From Streptomyces mayonensis (lineage in GTDB: Bacteria; Actinomycetota; Actinomycetes; Streptomycetales; Streptomycetaceae): a stretch of 64,000 bases of DNA. Location: assembly GCF_018982965.1 (NCBI RefSeq), contig NZ_JACBYP010000025.1, positions 18,045 through 82,044 of the forward strand, written 5' to 3'. Of the stretch, positions 30,783 through 39,733 are shown piece after piece (position 1 is the first letter of the stretch; each line of letters opens with the position of its first letter). The position numbers and the translations under genes are program-made. A model generated the notes under the pieces. It ran no database searches. It saw only the letters and a program-made list of their open reading frames with translations, and was not told where the DNA came from.

Positions 30783-31882
30783 TGGGAGCGCACAGCAAGG
30801 GGGCGGTGCACCGGCGTGCAGCGGGAGACGCGCACGCCGACGGGAGCACACCCGTGCGGGACCGCTACTTCGACACCCTGCGGGCGCTCGCCCTCGTCCG
30901 GGTGGTCGCGTACCACGCCTTCGGCTGGCCCTGGGCGGGGCTCGTCCTCCCCTCCATGGGGGTGATGTTCGGCCTGGCCGGCAGCCTGATGGCCAGGTCG
31001 CTGCGGCGCCCCGCACCGGCGGTGCTGCGGAGCCGGCTGCGCCGCCTGCTGCCGCCGTTCTGGTGCTGGGGTCTCTTCGTCGTGGGCGCCATGCTGGTGC
31101 GCGGCTGGATGCCGGGGTGGCAGATCGTCTACTGGGTGGTGCCGCTCGGCGACCCGCCGGGCAGCGCCTGGGGCGAACAGGCCTGGGAGATCCTCTGGTA
31201 CCTGCGCACGTACCTGTGGTTCGTCCTGCTCTCCCCGCTGCTCCTGCGGCTGTTCCGGCTCGCGCCGGTGCCGGTGCTGCTGCTGTCCCTCGCCCCGGCC
31301 GTGGTCCTCCGGTTCCTGTGGCAGCCGCCCGACGACCGCTTCGGCACCGGGCTGCTCGACCTCGCGACGTACCTCTTCTGCTGGGTCCTCGGCTTCGCCC
31401 ACCACGACGGTGTCCTGGGCCGCCTGAGGCCGCTCGCGGTCGTCGCCCTGTCGTCGGCGGCGCTCGCCTTCGGCGCCTGGTACGCGTTCGCGCACCGGGG
31501 CGAGTACGGCACCTACGACCTGGACGACATCCCGCTCGCGCAGGCCTTCTGGTCGGCCGGGTTCCTGACGCTGCTGATGTACGCCAAGGCACGGCTCGGC
31601 ACCGACTTCTCGGGGCTGGTCCGGATGCGGCGGCTGGACCGGCTCGTGAGCGTGTTCAACGCCCGCGCGGTGACCGTCTACCTCTGGCACGAGCTGGCCC
31701 TCGTGCTGGCCGTCCCGCTGATCGACCGGTGCTGGGACGTGCCGGCCTTCGCGGCGTACCTGCCGCTGGAGAGCCAGTGGTTCCTGCTGGGCGTGGGCTG
31801 GGTCCTGGTCGGGGTGTTCGTGTTGCTGTTCGGGTGGGTGGAGGACGTCGCCGCGCGGAGGAGGCCGCGCCTGGTGCCGTGA
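30782..31882 (+). CDS. Acyltransferase family 3 membrane protein
   Basis: A 366-residue integral membrane protein with about ten TM helices. It has the AT3 opening [19 protein letters not shown] (catalytic-type His) and [19 protein letters not shown]3 proteins move acyl groups onto sugars or lipids outside the cytoplasm. The ATG overlaps the stop of the deacetylase/GT2 gene (TGATG), so it probably O-acylates the polymer made by that enzyme. The C-terminal Trp-rich TM helix ends in a basic tail. Confidence 0.85.
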   Translation: MGAHSKGAVHRRAAGDAHADGSTPVRDRYFDTLRALALVRVVAYHAFGWPWAGLVLPSMGVMFGLAGSLMARSLRRPAPAVLRSRLRRLLPPFWCWGLFVVGAMLVRGWMPGWQIVYWVVPLGDPPGSAWGEQAWEILWYLRTYLWFVLLSPLLLRLFRLAPVPVLLLSLAPAVVLRFLWQPPDDRFGTGLLDLATYLFCWVLGFAHHDGVLGRLRPLAVVALSSAALAFGAWYAFAHRGEYGTYDLDDIPLAQAFWSAGFLTLLMYAKARLGTDFSGLVRMRRLDRLVSVFNARAVTVYLWHELALVLAVPLIDRCWDVPAFAAYLPLESQWFLLGVGWVLVGVFVLLFGWVEDVAARRRPRLVP

Positions 31883-31943
31883 GGGGGCCGCGGGCGCGGG
31901 GCTGCCCTGCGGTGCCGGCCTGCGGTGCTGCAACAATGGGCCC

Positions 31944-32639
31944 GTGACCCGCGCCTCCCTGAACAAGCAGCCGCACGAAGTCGCCTCGATGTTCGACCAC
32001 GTCGCGGAACGGTACGACCTGACCAACGCCGTCCTCTCCCTCGGGCAGGACCGGGCCTGGCGCAAGGCGGTCGCCCAGGCCGTCGACGCCCGCCCCGCGC
32101 AGAAGATCCTGGACCTCGCGGCCGGTACGGCGACCTCCTCGCTGCCGTTCGCCCGCACCGGTGCCTACGTCGTGCCCTGCGACTTCTCCCAGGGCATGCT
32201 CAAGGTCGGCAAGGAACGGCACGCGTGGCTGCCGTTCACCGCGGGCGACGCGACACGGCTGCCGTTCAGGGACGACGTCTTCGACGCCGTCACCATCTCC
32301 TTCGGGCTGCGCAACGTCCAGGACACGGACGCGGCGCTGCGCGAGATGCACCGGGTGACGCGGCCCGGCGGGCGGGTCGTCATCTGCGAATTCTCGCACC
32401 CGACGTGGGCGCCCTTCCGCACCGTCTACACCGAGTACCTGATGCGCGCACTGCCGCCGGTGGCCCGCGCGGTGTCGTCCAACCCCGACGCGTACGTCTA
32501 CCTCGCCGAGTCCATCCGCGACTGGCCCGACCAGGCGGCGCTCGCCGGGCGGCTGGGCGGGGCCGGCTGGTCGAGGGTGGCGTGGCGCAACCTGACGGGC
32601 GGCGTGGTGACACTGCACCGCGGCTTCAAGGCGGCCTGA
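31944..32639 (+). CDS. menG: Demethylmenaquinone methyltransferase (UbiE/MenG)
   Basis: A 231-residue SAM-dependent methyltransferase, last step in menaquinone synthesis. Family signature [20 protein letters not shown] at residues 21-40, SAM motif [17 protein letters not shown] (about 55-70), and motif SFGLRNVQD(TD)AALREM. GTG start. It supplies methylated menaquinone, the electron acceptor for NDH-1 downstream. It is followed by a repeat-rich stretch and a convergent PASTA gene, so it is transcribed alone. Confidence 0.94.
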   Translation: MTRASLNKQPHEVASMFDHVAERYDLTNAVLSLGQDRAWRKAVAQAVDARPAQKILDLAAGTATSSLPFARTGAYVVPCDFSQGMLKVGKERHAWLPFTAGDATRLPFRDDVFDAVTISFGLRNVQDTDAALREMHRVTRPGGRVVICEFSHPTWAPFRTVYTEYLMRALPPVARAVSSNPDAYVYLAESIRDWPDQAALAGRLGGAGWSRVAWRNLTGGVVTLHRGFKAA

Positions 32640-32660
32640 GCGCGACGCCCCCCTCCCGAG

Positions 32661-32757
32661 GCTTGAGGTGCTTGAGGCGTTTAAAGCGTTTCAAGCGCTT
32701 CAGGTCTTCAGGTTCTCGGGTCCTCAGATGTTTCAGGTCTTCAGATGCTCAGGGCAG
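32661..32757. repeat. Degenerate CTTCAGG/GCTTGAGG repeats between convergent genes
   Basis: About eight imperfect units (GCTTGAGG, GCGTTTAAAGCG, TTCAAGCGCTTCAGG, TCTTCAGG, TTTCAGG, CTTCAGATG). It is clearly lower in GC than its surroundings. Short inverted repeats such as AAGCG...CGCTT could form weak hairpins, so it may help end transcription of menG and the PASTA gene. Confidence 0.6.
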
Positions 32758-33117
32758 GCTGACGCTGTGGACGACGCGGCGGGCCGGCGGCTCGCCCGGC
32801 TCCGCCAGCTCCCTGCGGAGCCCGCCCAGCGGCGGCCGCGGCACCCGTGGCTCACGGATGCCCCCGCCGCCCTCGCCCTCGCCCTCCCTGAAGTCGAACC
32901 ACACGTACACCGTCGACTCCGGCGGCACCTGCGCGCCGGGCTGCGGGTACTGGCGTACGACGTGGTCGACGACGGCGTGCCGCAGGTCGGGCCGGTCCGG
33001 CGCCTGCAGGGACAGGCCCCGCACGCGGGCGGTGTCGTACGCGTCCTCGGCCATCAGGCCGACCAGGCGCGGTACGCGGACTTCGGGCTTCTCGGATACC
33101 AGGCCCACGGGCGTCAC
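32749..33117 (-). CDS. PASTA-domain protein, soluble
   Basis: A 122-residue protein with one PASTA domain at residues about 12-80 (VRVPRLVGLMAEDAYDTARV ... VVRQYPQPGAQVPPESTVYV). There is no signal peptide or TM helix, so it is predicted cytoplasmic, unusual for a peptidoglycan-sensing module. The C-terminal 40 residues are Gly/Glu/Arg-rich. GTG start. It may modulate a serine/threonine kinase or be a loosely retained fragment of a larger PASTA protein. Confidence 0.7.
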   Translation of the reverse strand: MTPVGLVSEKPEVRVPRLVGLMAEDAYDTARVRGLSLQAPDRPDLRHAVVDHVVRQYPQPGAQVPPESTVYVWFDFREGEGEGGGGIREPRVPRPPLGGLRRELAEPGEPPARRVVHSVSLP

Positions 33118-33175
33118 CCCCAGCGGTACCCGGCACAGTAGCGCCGCCGGACGTCACCCGGAAGCGTCAAGTGGC

Positions 33176-33730
33176 TTACTGTGACAGTCGACTACCCACT
33201 GTGACGACGGGTTCGCGGGTCTCGTCCAGAGCGAGGCGGTAGCAGTGCCCCTGCCGTTCGGAGTCCGGAGTCGTGAACACCTCGGCGAGCCGCATGCCCA
33301 GCCGCCCGGTGACCGCGATGGACCGGGTGTTGCGCGCGTCGACCATCGCGACCACCTCGGCCACCCCCGCCGCCCGCACCCGCTGAAGGGTCTCCCTTGC
33401 CGCGGCGGTGACGTACCCCTTGCCCCAGTGCGCCCGTCCGAGCCGCCAGCCGATCTCGATCTCGCCCCTGGGCCCCCACTCGCGCGGCCAGGGCTGGGCG
33501 CCGGTGAAGCCGAGGACCTGCCCGGAGGCGTCCACCATGGTCCACAGGCAGAAACCGCGTTCGGCGTCGTGCCGGCGCTGGCGGGCGGTCAGCTCCTCGT
33601 AGACGGAGAGCTCCGCGGACCTCGCGCCGTGGAACTCCATGACCTCCGGGTCGTCGAAGACCCGGTGCCAGGCGAGGGCGTCCTCGTCGGTGGGAACGCG
33701 CAGCCGTACAACGGGGAGAGGTCGCTTCAC
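33176..33730 (-). CDS. GNAT N-acetyltransferase (RimJ/RimL-like)
   Basis: A 184-residue acetyltransferase. VRLRVPTDEDALAWHRVF opens the fold, then GEIEIGWRLGRAHWGKGYVT (acetyl-CoA-binding R/Q-x-x-G-x-G/A region) and ARNTRSIAVTGRLGMRLAEV, matching the Acetyltransf_3 subgroup that acetylates N-termini or small amines. The start is taken as GTG 33730, although the ribosome site is weak. Divergent from the geranylgeranyl reductase gene. Confidence 0.85.
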   Translation of the reverse strand: MKRPLPVVRLRVPTDEDALAWHRVFDDPEVMEFHGARSAELSVYEELTARQRRHDAERGFCLWTMVDASGQVLGFTGAQPWPREWGPRGEIEIGWRLGRAHWGKGYVTAAARETLQRVRAAGVAEVVAMVDARNTRSIAVTGRLGMRLAEVFTTPDSERQGHCYRLALDETREPVVTVGSRLSQ

Positions 33731-33827
33731 GGGGCAGCCCTTCAGCCGGATGGACGATGACGCTGAATAGACTGCCCATGTCCAGTGCCGGTCGGCACGC
33801 AGATTCCGAACTTGGGGAGATCCCGCC

Positions 33828-35120
33828 GTGACCGTCGAGACCGAGCCGCTCTCCGAGAACACCGCCGATGTGATCGTCGTGGGCGCGGGGCCGGCCGGCT
33901 CCACGACCGCGTACCACCTGGCCAGGTCGGGACTGGACGTCCTGCTCCTGGAGAAGACCGCGTTCCCCCGGGAGAAGGTCTGCGGCGACGGCCTCACCCC
34001 GCGGGCGGTCAAACAGCTCGTCGCCATGGGGATCGACATCTCCGAGGAAGCCGGCTGGCTGCGCAACAAGGGCCTGCGCATCATCGGCGGCGGCTCCCGC
34101 CTCCAGCTCGACTGGCCCGATCTCGCCTCCTTCCCCGACTACGGACTCGTCCGCAAGCGCGACGACTTCGACGAGCAGCTCGCCCGGCAGGCCCAGAAGG
34201 CCGGCGCCCGGCTGCACGAGCGCTGCAACGTCGGCGAGCCGATCGTGGACGACCGCACGGGCCGTATCACCGGTGTGAAGGCCAAACTGGGCGAGGACAA
34301 GCGCGAGGTCACCTTCCACGCCCCGCTCGTCGTCGCCGCCGACGGCAACTCCACGCGGCTGTCCCTGGCGATGGGCCTGCACCGCCGCGAGGACCGCCCG
34401 ATGGGCGTCGCGGTGCGCACGTACTTCACCTCGCCGCGCCACGACGACGACTACCTGGAGTCCTGGCTGGAGCTGTGGGACCGGCGCGGCCCGCAGGACC
34501 GCCTGCTGCCGGGCTACGGCTGGGTCTTCGGCATGGGCGACGGCACGTCGAACGTCGGCCTCGGAGTGCTCAACACCTCCGCCGCCTTCAAGGAGCTCGA
34601 CTGGCGCGAGATCCTCAAGGCCTGGTGCGCGTCGATGCCCGAGGACTGGGGCTACGTCCCGGAGAACATGACCGGCCCGATCCGCGGCGCCGCCCTGCCC
34701 ATGGCCTTCAACCGCCAGCCCCACTACACCAAGGGCCTGCTCCTGGTCGGCGACGCCGGCGGCCTGGTCAACCCCTTCAACGGCGAGGGCATCGCCTACG
34801 CCATGGAGTCCGGCCAGATCGCCGCCGACGTCGTCGTCCAGGCCCACGCCCGGGCCACGCCGGGCCAGCGCGAGATCGCCCTGCAGCGCTACCCGCGGGT
34901 CCTGAAGGACACCTACGGCGGTTACTACAACCTGGGCCGCGCCTTCGTGAAGCTCATCGGCAACCCGAAGGTCATGCAGATCGCGACCCAGCGCGGCCTC
35001 ACCCACCCGATCCTGATGAAGTTCACCCTCAAGATGCTCGCCAACCTGACGGACCCGACGGGCGGCGACGCGATGGACCGCATCATCAACGGGCTGAGCA
35101 AGGTCGCGCCGAAGGCCTGA
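33828..35120 (+). CDS. Geranylgeranyl reductase-family flavoprotein
   Basis: A 430-residue FAD-dependent oxidoreductase. The dinucleotide motif VIVVGAGPAGSTTAYHLA (about residues 15-32), the CGDGLTPRAV motif and GDAGGLVNPFNGEGIAYAME near 310 are characteristic. It probably saturates an isoprenoid chain, and the side chain of menaquinone (MK-9(H4) to (H8) in streptomycetes) is the natural substrate given mqnC, menG and nuo nearby. GTG start. It is convergent with the deformylase gene. Confidence 0.9.
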   Translation: MTVETEPLSENTADVIVVGAGPAGSTTAYHLARSGLDVLLLEKTAFPREKVCGDGLTPRAVKQLVAMGIDISEEAGWLRNKGLRIIGGGSRLQLDWPDLASFPDYGLVRKRDDFDEQLARQAQKAGARLHERCNVGEPIVDDRTGRITGVKAKLGEDKREVTFHAPLVVAADGNSTRLSLAMGLHRREDRPMGVAVRTYFTSPRHDDDYLESWLELWDRRGPQDRLLPGYGWVFGMGDGTSNVGLGVLNTSAAFKELDWREILKAWCASMPEDWGYVPENMTGPIRGAALPMAFNRQPHYTKGLLLVGDAGGLVNPFNGEGIAYAMESGQIAADVVVQAHARATPGQREIALQRYPRVLKDTYGGYYNLGRAFVKLIGNPKVMQIATQRGLTHPILMKFTLKMLANLTDPTGGDAMDRIINGLSKVAPKA

Positions 35121-35191
35121 TCACCGGATCCGTCGCCGGACCCCGGACGCGGCTTCCGACCACCGCGGCCGGCTCGGTCGGCGCGGCCGGC

Positions 35192-35815
35192 TCAGGCGAA
35201 GGCCGCGGCGTTGGCGGACCTGCGCGCGAAGACCTCCTCGCGCCGGTCCGCCGACTGCCTCAGCGCGGCCTTCCGCTCCCGCGCGGAGAGCCGGTCCAGG
35301 TAGACGTGCCCGTTCACGTGGTCGGTCTCGTGGGCGAGGCAGCGCGCGAAGTACCCGGTGCCCTCGACGAGGAGCGGCGCGCCGTCCTTGTCCAGGCCCC
35401 GCACGACGGCCCGGTCGGGCCGCGGTACGGCCATGACGGCGCCCGGCACCGACAGGCACCCCTCGCCCTCGTCCAGCAGCCGGCGCGCGGCCGGGTCGAG
35501 GGCGTCGAGCACCGGGTTGACGACGTGCCCGACATGCCGGACACCCTCGTCGTCCGAGCAGTCGTAGACGAACAGACGCAGGCCGAGCCCGACCTGATTG
35601 GCCGCAAGCCCGGCCCCTTCCGCGACGTACATGGTGCGGAACATGTCGTCGATGAGCGCGGCGAGGTCGGGTCCGAACTCCGTGACGTCCCGGCACGGCC
35701 GGTGCAGGACCTCCTCGCCGACCTCGGTGACGCGCCGCACCGATCCGCGCCGGGCCTCGGGCGCGAACGGGGGATAGGAGGCGGTGGGCCGCCCCTGTAC
35801 GAACACACTCGGCAT
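35192..35815 (-). CDS. def: Peptide deformylase
   Basis: A 207-residue zinc/iron deformylase removing the formyl group from nascent proteins. All three motifs are present: GAGLAANQVG (about 78-87), EGCLSVPG with the metal-binding Cys (about 117), and HETDH (about 159-163). ATG start with GGAGGAGAG. A 30-residue N-terminal extension (PFAPEARRGS) precedes the fold. It is one of the several def genes normal for streptomycetes. Confidence 0.93.
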   Translation of the reverse strand: MPSVFVQGRPTASYPPFAPEARRGSVRRVTEVGEEVLHRPCRDVTEFGPDLAALIDDMFRTMYVAEGAGLAANQVGLGLRLFVYDCSDDEGVRHVGHVVNPVLDALDPAARRLLDEGEGCLSVPGAVMAVPRPDRAVVRGLDKDGAPLLVEGTGYFARCLAHETDHVNGHVYLDRLSARERKAALRQSADRREEVFARRSANAAAFA

Positions 35816-35886
35816 GACTCTCTCTCCTCCGGCTCGTGGACGGGCCGGTGGGGCACCGGCCCGCGCCGAGCATGCCAGGAGAGGCC

Positions 35887-35921
35887 GGAGGGCCGCAGCC
35901 CCCGAGCGGCTGCGGCCCTCC
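35887..35921 (-). terminator. Hairpin terminator downstream of the NlpC/P60 gene
   Basis: A perfect 14-bp stem (GGAGGGCCGCAGCC / GGCTGCGGCCCTCC) around CCCGAGC. It lies 120 bp past the NlpC/P60 stop and before the deformylase start, on the same strand. GTGCGCAGTGCG-type repeats with a second stem (CACTGCGC...GCGCAGTG) follow at 35955-36035. Confidence 0.65.
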
Positions 35922-36042
35922 GTGCGGACATGTCCGCGGTGTACGTGATGTGCGGTTGTGCGCAGTGCGGTGTGCAGTGCGCGGGGTTGCGCTGCGCGGG
36001 GACCACTGCGCGCGCACATGGCGCAGTGCGCGCGGGGGCGGG

Positions 36043-36873
36043 TTACAGCACCCGCACCGCGCCGCTCGGCGGGTCGTACGACAGCGGCTTCTCGACCACG
36101 CCGGTGGAGGAGTTCTGCGCCCCGACGAACATGCCGTCGCCGACGTAGACGCCCACGTGGTACGCGCTGCCCGCGCCGCCCCAGTACAGGATGTCGCCCG
36201 GCTGGAGGTTGTCCAGCCCGACCTGGGTGCCGGCCGTCGACTGGTCCTGGGAGACGCGCGGAAGGCTGATGCCGACCTGCTTGAAGGCGGCCTGCACGAG
36301 TCCGGAGCAGTCGTAGGCGGACGGGCCGGTGGCGCCGGAGACGTACGCCTTGCCGACCTGGGCCTGGACGAAGGAGACGATCGCGGCGGCCGAACCGGTG
36401 GCCGAGGACGAGCCGGTGCTGGTGCCGGTGTCCGCGCTCTGGGCGGGGCCGGTGTCCGAGGAGGAGTTCAGCGTGGGGCGCTCGGCGGTGCGCGCGGCGC
36501 GCTCGGCGGCTGCCTTGCGCGCGGCCTCCTCGGCCTTCTTCTTTTCGGCGGCCTTCTTCTTGGCCTCGGCGAGGTCCGCCTTCGCCTGCTCGGCGGCCTT
36601 CGCGGCCGCGGCGTCACGCTCGGCCCGCAGTTCGTAGCTCGAGGCCGCCTGCTGCGTGACGTCGGCGGACTGGGCGACCTGAGCAGCCAGGTCGGCCGTC
36701 AGGGTGGGCAGTTCAAGGGTCTGCGTCACCGGTTCGGCCGCGTTGGCCGACCCCGACGCACCGGCCACTGCCAGGGTGCTGAGGACGCCACCGGCAACTC
36801 CGGTCCGCATCGCGATCGTCGACGCGCTGCGGCGGGGCTTCCGGTGGCTGCGTATGTGAGCGGTGTGGGACAT
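36043..36873 (-). CDS. Secreted NlpC/P60 peptidoglycan endopeptidase
   Basis: A 276-residue cell-wall hydrolase. A basic leader (HIRSHRKPRRS), a signal peptide ending around SANAAEP, a charged Ala/Glu/Lys coiled coil (about 60-135), and a Ser/Thr linker precede an NlpC/P60 domain (about 165-276). The catalytic Cys is in YDCSGLVQAA and the catalytic His in YHVGVYVGDG. It cuts peptidoglycan stem peptides. The start at 36873 is preferred by homology; ATG 36903 and GTG 36930 are in frame, so the leader could be 10-19 residues longer. A palindrome at 37004-37024 may control it. Confidence 0.9.
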   Translation of the reverse strand: MSHTAHIRSHRKPRRSASTIAMRTGVAGGVLSTLAVAGASGSANAAEPVTQTLELPTLTADLAAQVAQSADVTQQAASSYELRAERDAAAAKAAEQAKADLAEAKKKAAEKKKAEEAARKAAAERAARTAERPTLNSSSDTGPAQSADTGTSTGSSSATGSAAAIVSFVQAQVGKAYVSGATGPSAYDCSGLVQAAFKQVGISLPRVSQDQSTAGTQVGLDNLQPGDILYWGGAGSAYHVGVYVGDGMFVGAQNSSTGVVEKPLSYDPPSGAVRVL

Positions 36874-37003
36874 AGGAACAACCGGTATCAGTGACTCCTC
36901 CATACCTTCAAGAAACGTGGGGTGCGCCACAATTGTTCAACCGCACCTCCGAATCCCGGGCGTGTCGTTCCTTATTGACGCCCTAACGGACATAGCGGGC
37001 GTC

Positions 37004-37024
37004 CGTGATCGGCCCGTGATCACG
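37004..37024. promoter_or_regulatory. GTGATC/GATCAC inverted repeat upstream of the NlpC/P60 gene
   Basis: CGTGATC and GATCACG, perfect 7-bp arms with a 7-bp spacer, 131 bp before the NlpC/P60 start. The same GATCAC core recurs five times in the nuo leader. Operator-like; the binding protein is unknown. Confidence 0.5.
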
Positions 37025-37163
37025 TACTTTCATCGTTACGTCCGAATTGCCCCGCACCTACCATCGGTTGGAGTGGTTGGCCAATCCCTGTTCTCATGCG
37101 ACTCTCATGAGTGTGACGGAGGCCACTCCGCGGTGGTCCGCGCAGGGGGGAACCGCCGGGCCG

Positions 37164-37901
37164 TCAGTCGCCGGCCTTCGACCCCTTCACCGGCGGTCCG
37201 CCGAGATAGTTCCCCTTGGTGTCGTAGGGCCAGGCGTTGGCCTCGCAGCCGTCGAGTCCGTAGATCTGCTGCATCATCGCCGGTGCCGGCTTTCCCGGGC
37301 CCGGACACCCTTCGTGGCCGTGGCCGATGCGGTGCCCCACCTCGTGATTGACGATCAGCGCGCGATATTCGGAGGTGGGCCCCTTGAACTCGGGTGAACC
37401 CGTCAGCCAGCGTTTGAGATTGACCACCACTTTGTGCCCGACGTCGCAGTTGAGCTCTCCCATGGTGTCCAGATCCCCCTCGGCGCAGATACGGTCCGCG
37501 GTGTCCGGACTGGCGATGTCGATCACGAAGTCGTACGGCTTCTCCGAGACGAGCTGGAACGCGTTGACCCCGTCGGCGGTCCAGCCCCGCTCGTCGGCGA
37601 GAATCTTCTCCATCTCCCGGGCGGCCTTGTCCGCCGAGACACCGGTCCCCTCCTCCACCATGACGGCGAACCGCCGTACCTTGTTTCCGTCGCCGTGCAC
37701 CTGCCCGGAGGCCTGCGCCGTGTCGAACTCCCCGTTCCCGTGCTGCAGCACGCCCGGAACGGGCCCGCTGTCGGTCGCCAGTGGTCTGTCGCCCTCCGCC
37801 TTCCCGCCGTCCGCGGCGCTGCTGTCCGTGCCGCAGGCCGACAGGAAGGACACCGCGACGACGGCTGCGAGGGAAAGAGATAACGAGGGGCGGACCGGCA
37901 T
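37164..37901 (-). CDS. DUF3152 lipoprotein, metalloprotease-like
   Basis: A 245-residue lipoprotein (lipobox SFLSAC, Cys about residue 23). The C-terminal part has HEVGHRIGHGHEGC (about 190-203), a HExxHxxGxxH-like zinc site with an extra His, matching the DUF3152 family with a metzincin-like site. ATG start with GGAGAGAAG upstream. It probably acts at the membrane surface. Substrate unknown. The pairing with the NlpC/P60 gene (minus strand, 290 bp downstream) may be chance. Confidence 0.85.
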   Translation of the reverse strand: MPVRPSLSLSLAAVVAVSFLSACGTDSSAADGGKAEGDRPLATDSGPVPGVLQHGNGEFDTAQASGQVHGDGNKVRRFAVMVEEGTGVSADKAAREMEKILADERGWTADGVNAFQLVSEKPYDFVIDIASPDTADRICAEGDLDTMGELNCDVGHKVVVNLKRWLTGSPEFKGPTSEYRALIVNHEVGHRIGHGHEGCPGPGKPAPAMMQQIYGLDGCEANAWPYDTKGNYLGGPPVKGSKAGD

Positions 37902-38429
37902 GCTCTTCTCTCCGACTCTTCTTCTCCGAGGTTCGACTGGCCGTTTGAGGATGTTCTCCACACTTGCCATGACGCCGCTGCGGTGCACGGAGTTCACTGG
38001 CGTCCGGGAAAAGCGCGTTCCGTGACGGACGCGTGACGGAACCGGTACGCGCGATTTCCCGGGACTTCATACGGGCGCCGTATCGGCGGAACATGAGCGG
38101 GGGCGCGGGAATCGCCGTGCATTTCCGTGCCGAATCGCCGAGCGATGAAATGCCGTCGGAGTGGAGGAGCCGGCTCGGGAGCGGTGCGCTCCGTCAGGGC
38201 CGCCCTCCGTGCCCCGCGACCGGACAGCCACCGAGCCCGCGACCGGACCCTCACCGTGCGACGCGACCGGACGGCGCCGATCCGTCACCCGCCGGATCGC
38301 CTCCGCGTGCCTCCCCCTCCCGGCCTCTCCGCCTGTTTCCACTCACCTCCGCGCGGACTTAGTGAACGCGTGCACGTGTCCACACCGGCCCCGGCCGCTC
38401 CCTCCAGGTGTGAACGGGCCCTCTATCAA

Positions 38430-38647
38430 GTGATCGTGTCCAGCGCCAATTTGCATGCACGAGAACCATCTTGATATGGAGACGCGCTCCGCGCGAGGCC
38501 TCTGGCCAGCGGCGACGAGCGAAAATGTCACCTCTGGTGATCAGCTGAACGCTTCTTGTGTGAAGATCACCGCTCATCCGACTTCATGATCGTTCGTCAG
38601 GTGGTGGAGATCACAAAGCTTGTGCAATACCCCGTGTCGCAGATCAC
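38430..38647. promoter_or_regulatory. Cluster of GATCAC/GTGATC motifs upstream of nuoA
   Basis: GTGATC at 38430 and 38537, GATCAC at 38565, 38609 and 38642. The last three lie in AGATCAC with start spacings of 44 and 33 bp, multiples of 11 bp, so all face one side of the DNA. The last two extend to AGATCACAAAGC and AGATCACAGAGC (11 of 12 identical). The second and third also fit GTG-N8-CAC, the loose CRP consensus. A perfect CACAA-AGC-TTGTG palindrome lies at 38612-38624. Confidence 0.6.
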
Positions 38648-38660
38648 AGAGCGGCGGGCA

Positions 38661-38666
38661 TAAGAT
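38661..38666 (+). promoter_or_regulatory. Candidate -10 box of the nuo operon
   Basis: TAAGAT in GGCATAAGATGCG fits TANNNT, 140 bp before nuoA. No good -35 hexamer is seen at the expected place, which suits activation by a factor bound at the GATCAC cluster. Confidence 0.4.
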
Positions 38667-38681
38667 GCGAGGCAGTTGGGC

Positions 38682-38699
38682 TTGTGACCTGCTTCACAT
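38682..38699. promoter_or_regulatory. Rex-like operator in the nuo leader
   Basis: TTGTGACCTGCTTCACAT matches the Rex operator consensus TTGTGAA-N4-TTCACAA at 12 of 14 defined positions. Rex senses the NADH/NAD+ ratio and represses respiratory genes in streptomycetes. Located just downstream of the candidate -10, it would block transcription when NADH is low. Confidence 0.75.
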
Positions 38700-38805
38700 G
38701 TTCGCGATCTTCGTCGGGACGGGCGGGGCTCGTGGGGCAGTTGAGGCGGCTGTGAGTCCAGTGCAACCGCCAGCAGTCAGTGCCGACTGAGAGGAGCGAG
38801 GAGCG

Positions 38806-39165
38806 GTGAACGCGTATGCGCCCATCCTCGTACTGGGAGCCCTCGGGGCAGGCTTTGCGATCTTCTCCGTGGTGATGGCCACGCTGATCGGTCCGAAGCG
38901 GTACAACCGGGCGAAGCTCGAGGCCTACGAGTGCGGCATCGAGCCGACCCCCACGCCGGCCGGCGGCGGGCGCTTCCCCATCAAGTACTACCTGACGGCG
39001 ATGCTCTTCATCATCTTCGATATCGAGATCGTCTTCCTCTACCCCTGGGCCGTCACCTTCGACGCCCTGGGGATTTTCGGGCTCGTGGAGATGCTGCTCT
39101 TCGTGCTCACCGTCTTCGTCGCGTACGCGTACGTATGGCGGCGCGGCGGCCTGGAATGGGACTGA
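38806..39165 (+). CDS. nuoA: NADH-quinone oxidoreductase subunit A
   Basis: A 119-residue membrane subunit with three TM helices. The loop between the first two has YECGIEPTP and [13 protein letters not shown], the conserved quinone-channel loop of NuoA/ND3. GTG start after GAGGAGCGAGGAG. First gene of the 14-gene operon; 13 bp before nuoB. The NuoA/H/J/K/L/M/N subunits form the membrane arm. Confidence 0.97.
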   Translation: MNAYAPILVLGALGAGFAIFSVVMATLIGPKRYNRAKLEAYECGIEPTPTPAGGGRFPIKYYLTAMLFIIFDIEIVFLYPWAVTFDALGIFGLVEMLLFVLTVFVAYAYVWRRGGLEWD

Positions 39166-39178
39166 GGAGCTCTTTGAC

Positions 39179-39729
<551 letters not shown>

Positions 39730-39733
<4 letters not shown>

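Larger units (their letters stand above)
37902..38805. other. 900-bp intergenic region holding the nuo leader
   Basis: No convincing gene is seen; the open frames at 38030-38570 have poor codon structure and low-complexity Arg/Ala/Pro content. The right part (38430-38700) is lower in GC than its surroundings and holds GATCAC motifs, a candidate -10 hexamer and a Rex-like site. The left part (38040-38420) has nothing I can name. Confidence 0.6.

Noticed and set aside
37137..37160. GCAGGGGGGAACCGCCGGG on the plus strand, somewhat like part of a ydaO (c-di-AMP) riboswitch
   Set aside because: It lies at the 3' edge of the minus-strand DUF3152 gene, faces away from the NlpC/P60 gene, and the rest of the riboswitch core is not visible.
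38127..38474. Open frames in the region before nuoA
   Set aside because: Low-complexity Arg/Ala/Pro translation, no ribosome site, no conserved feature.
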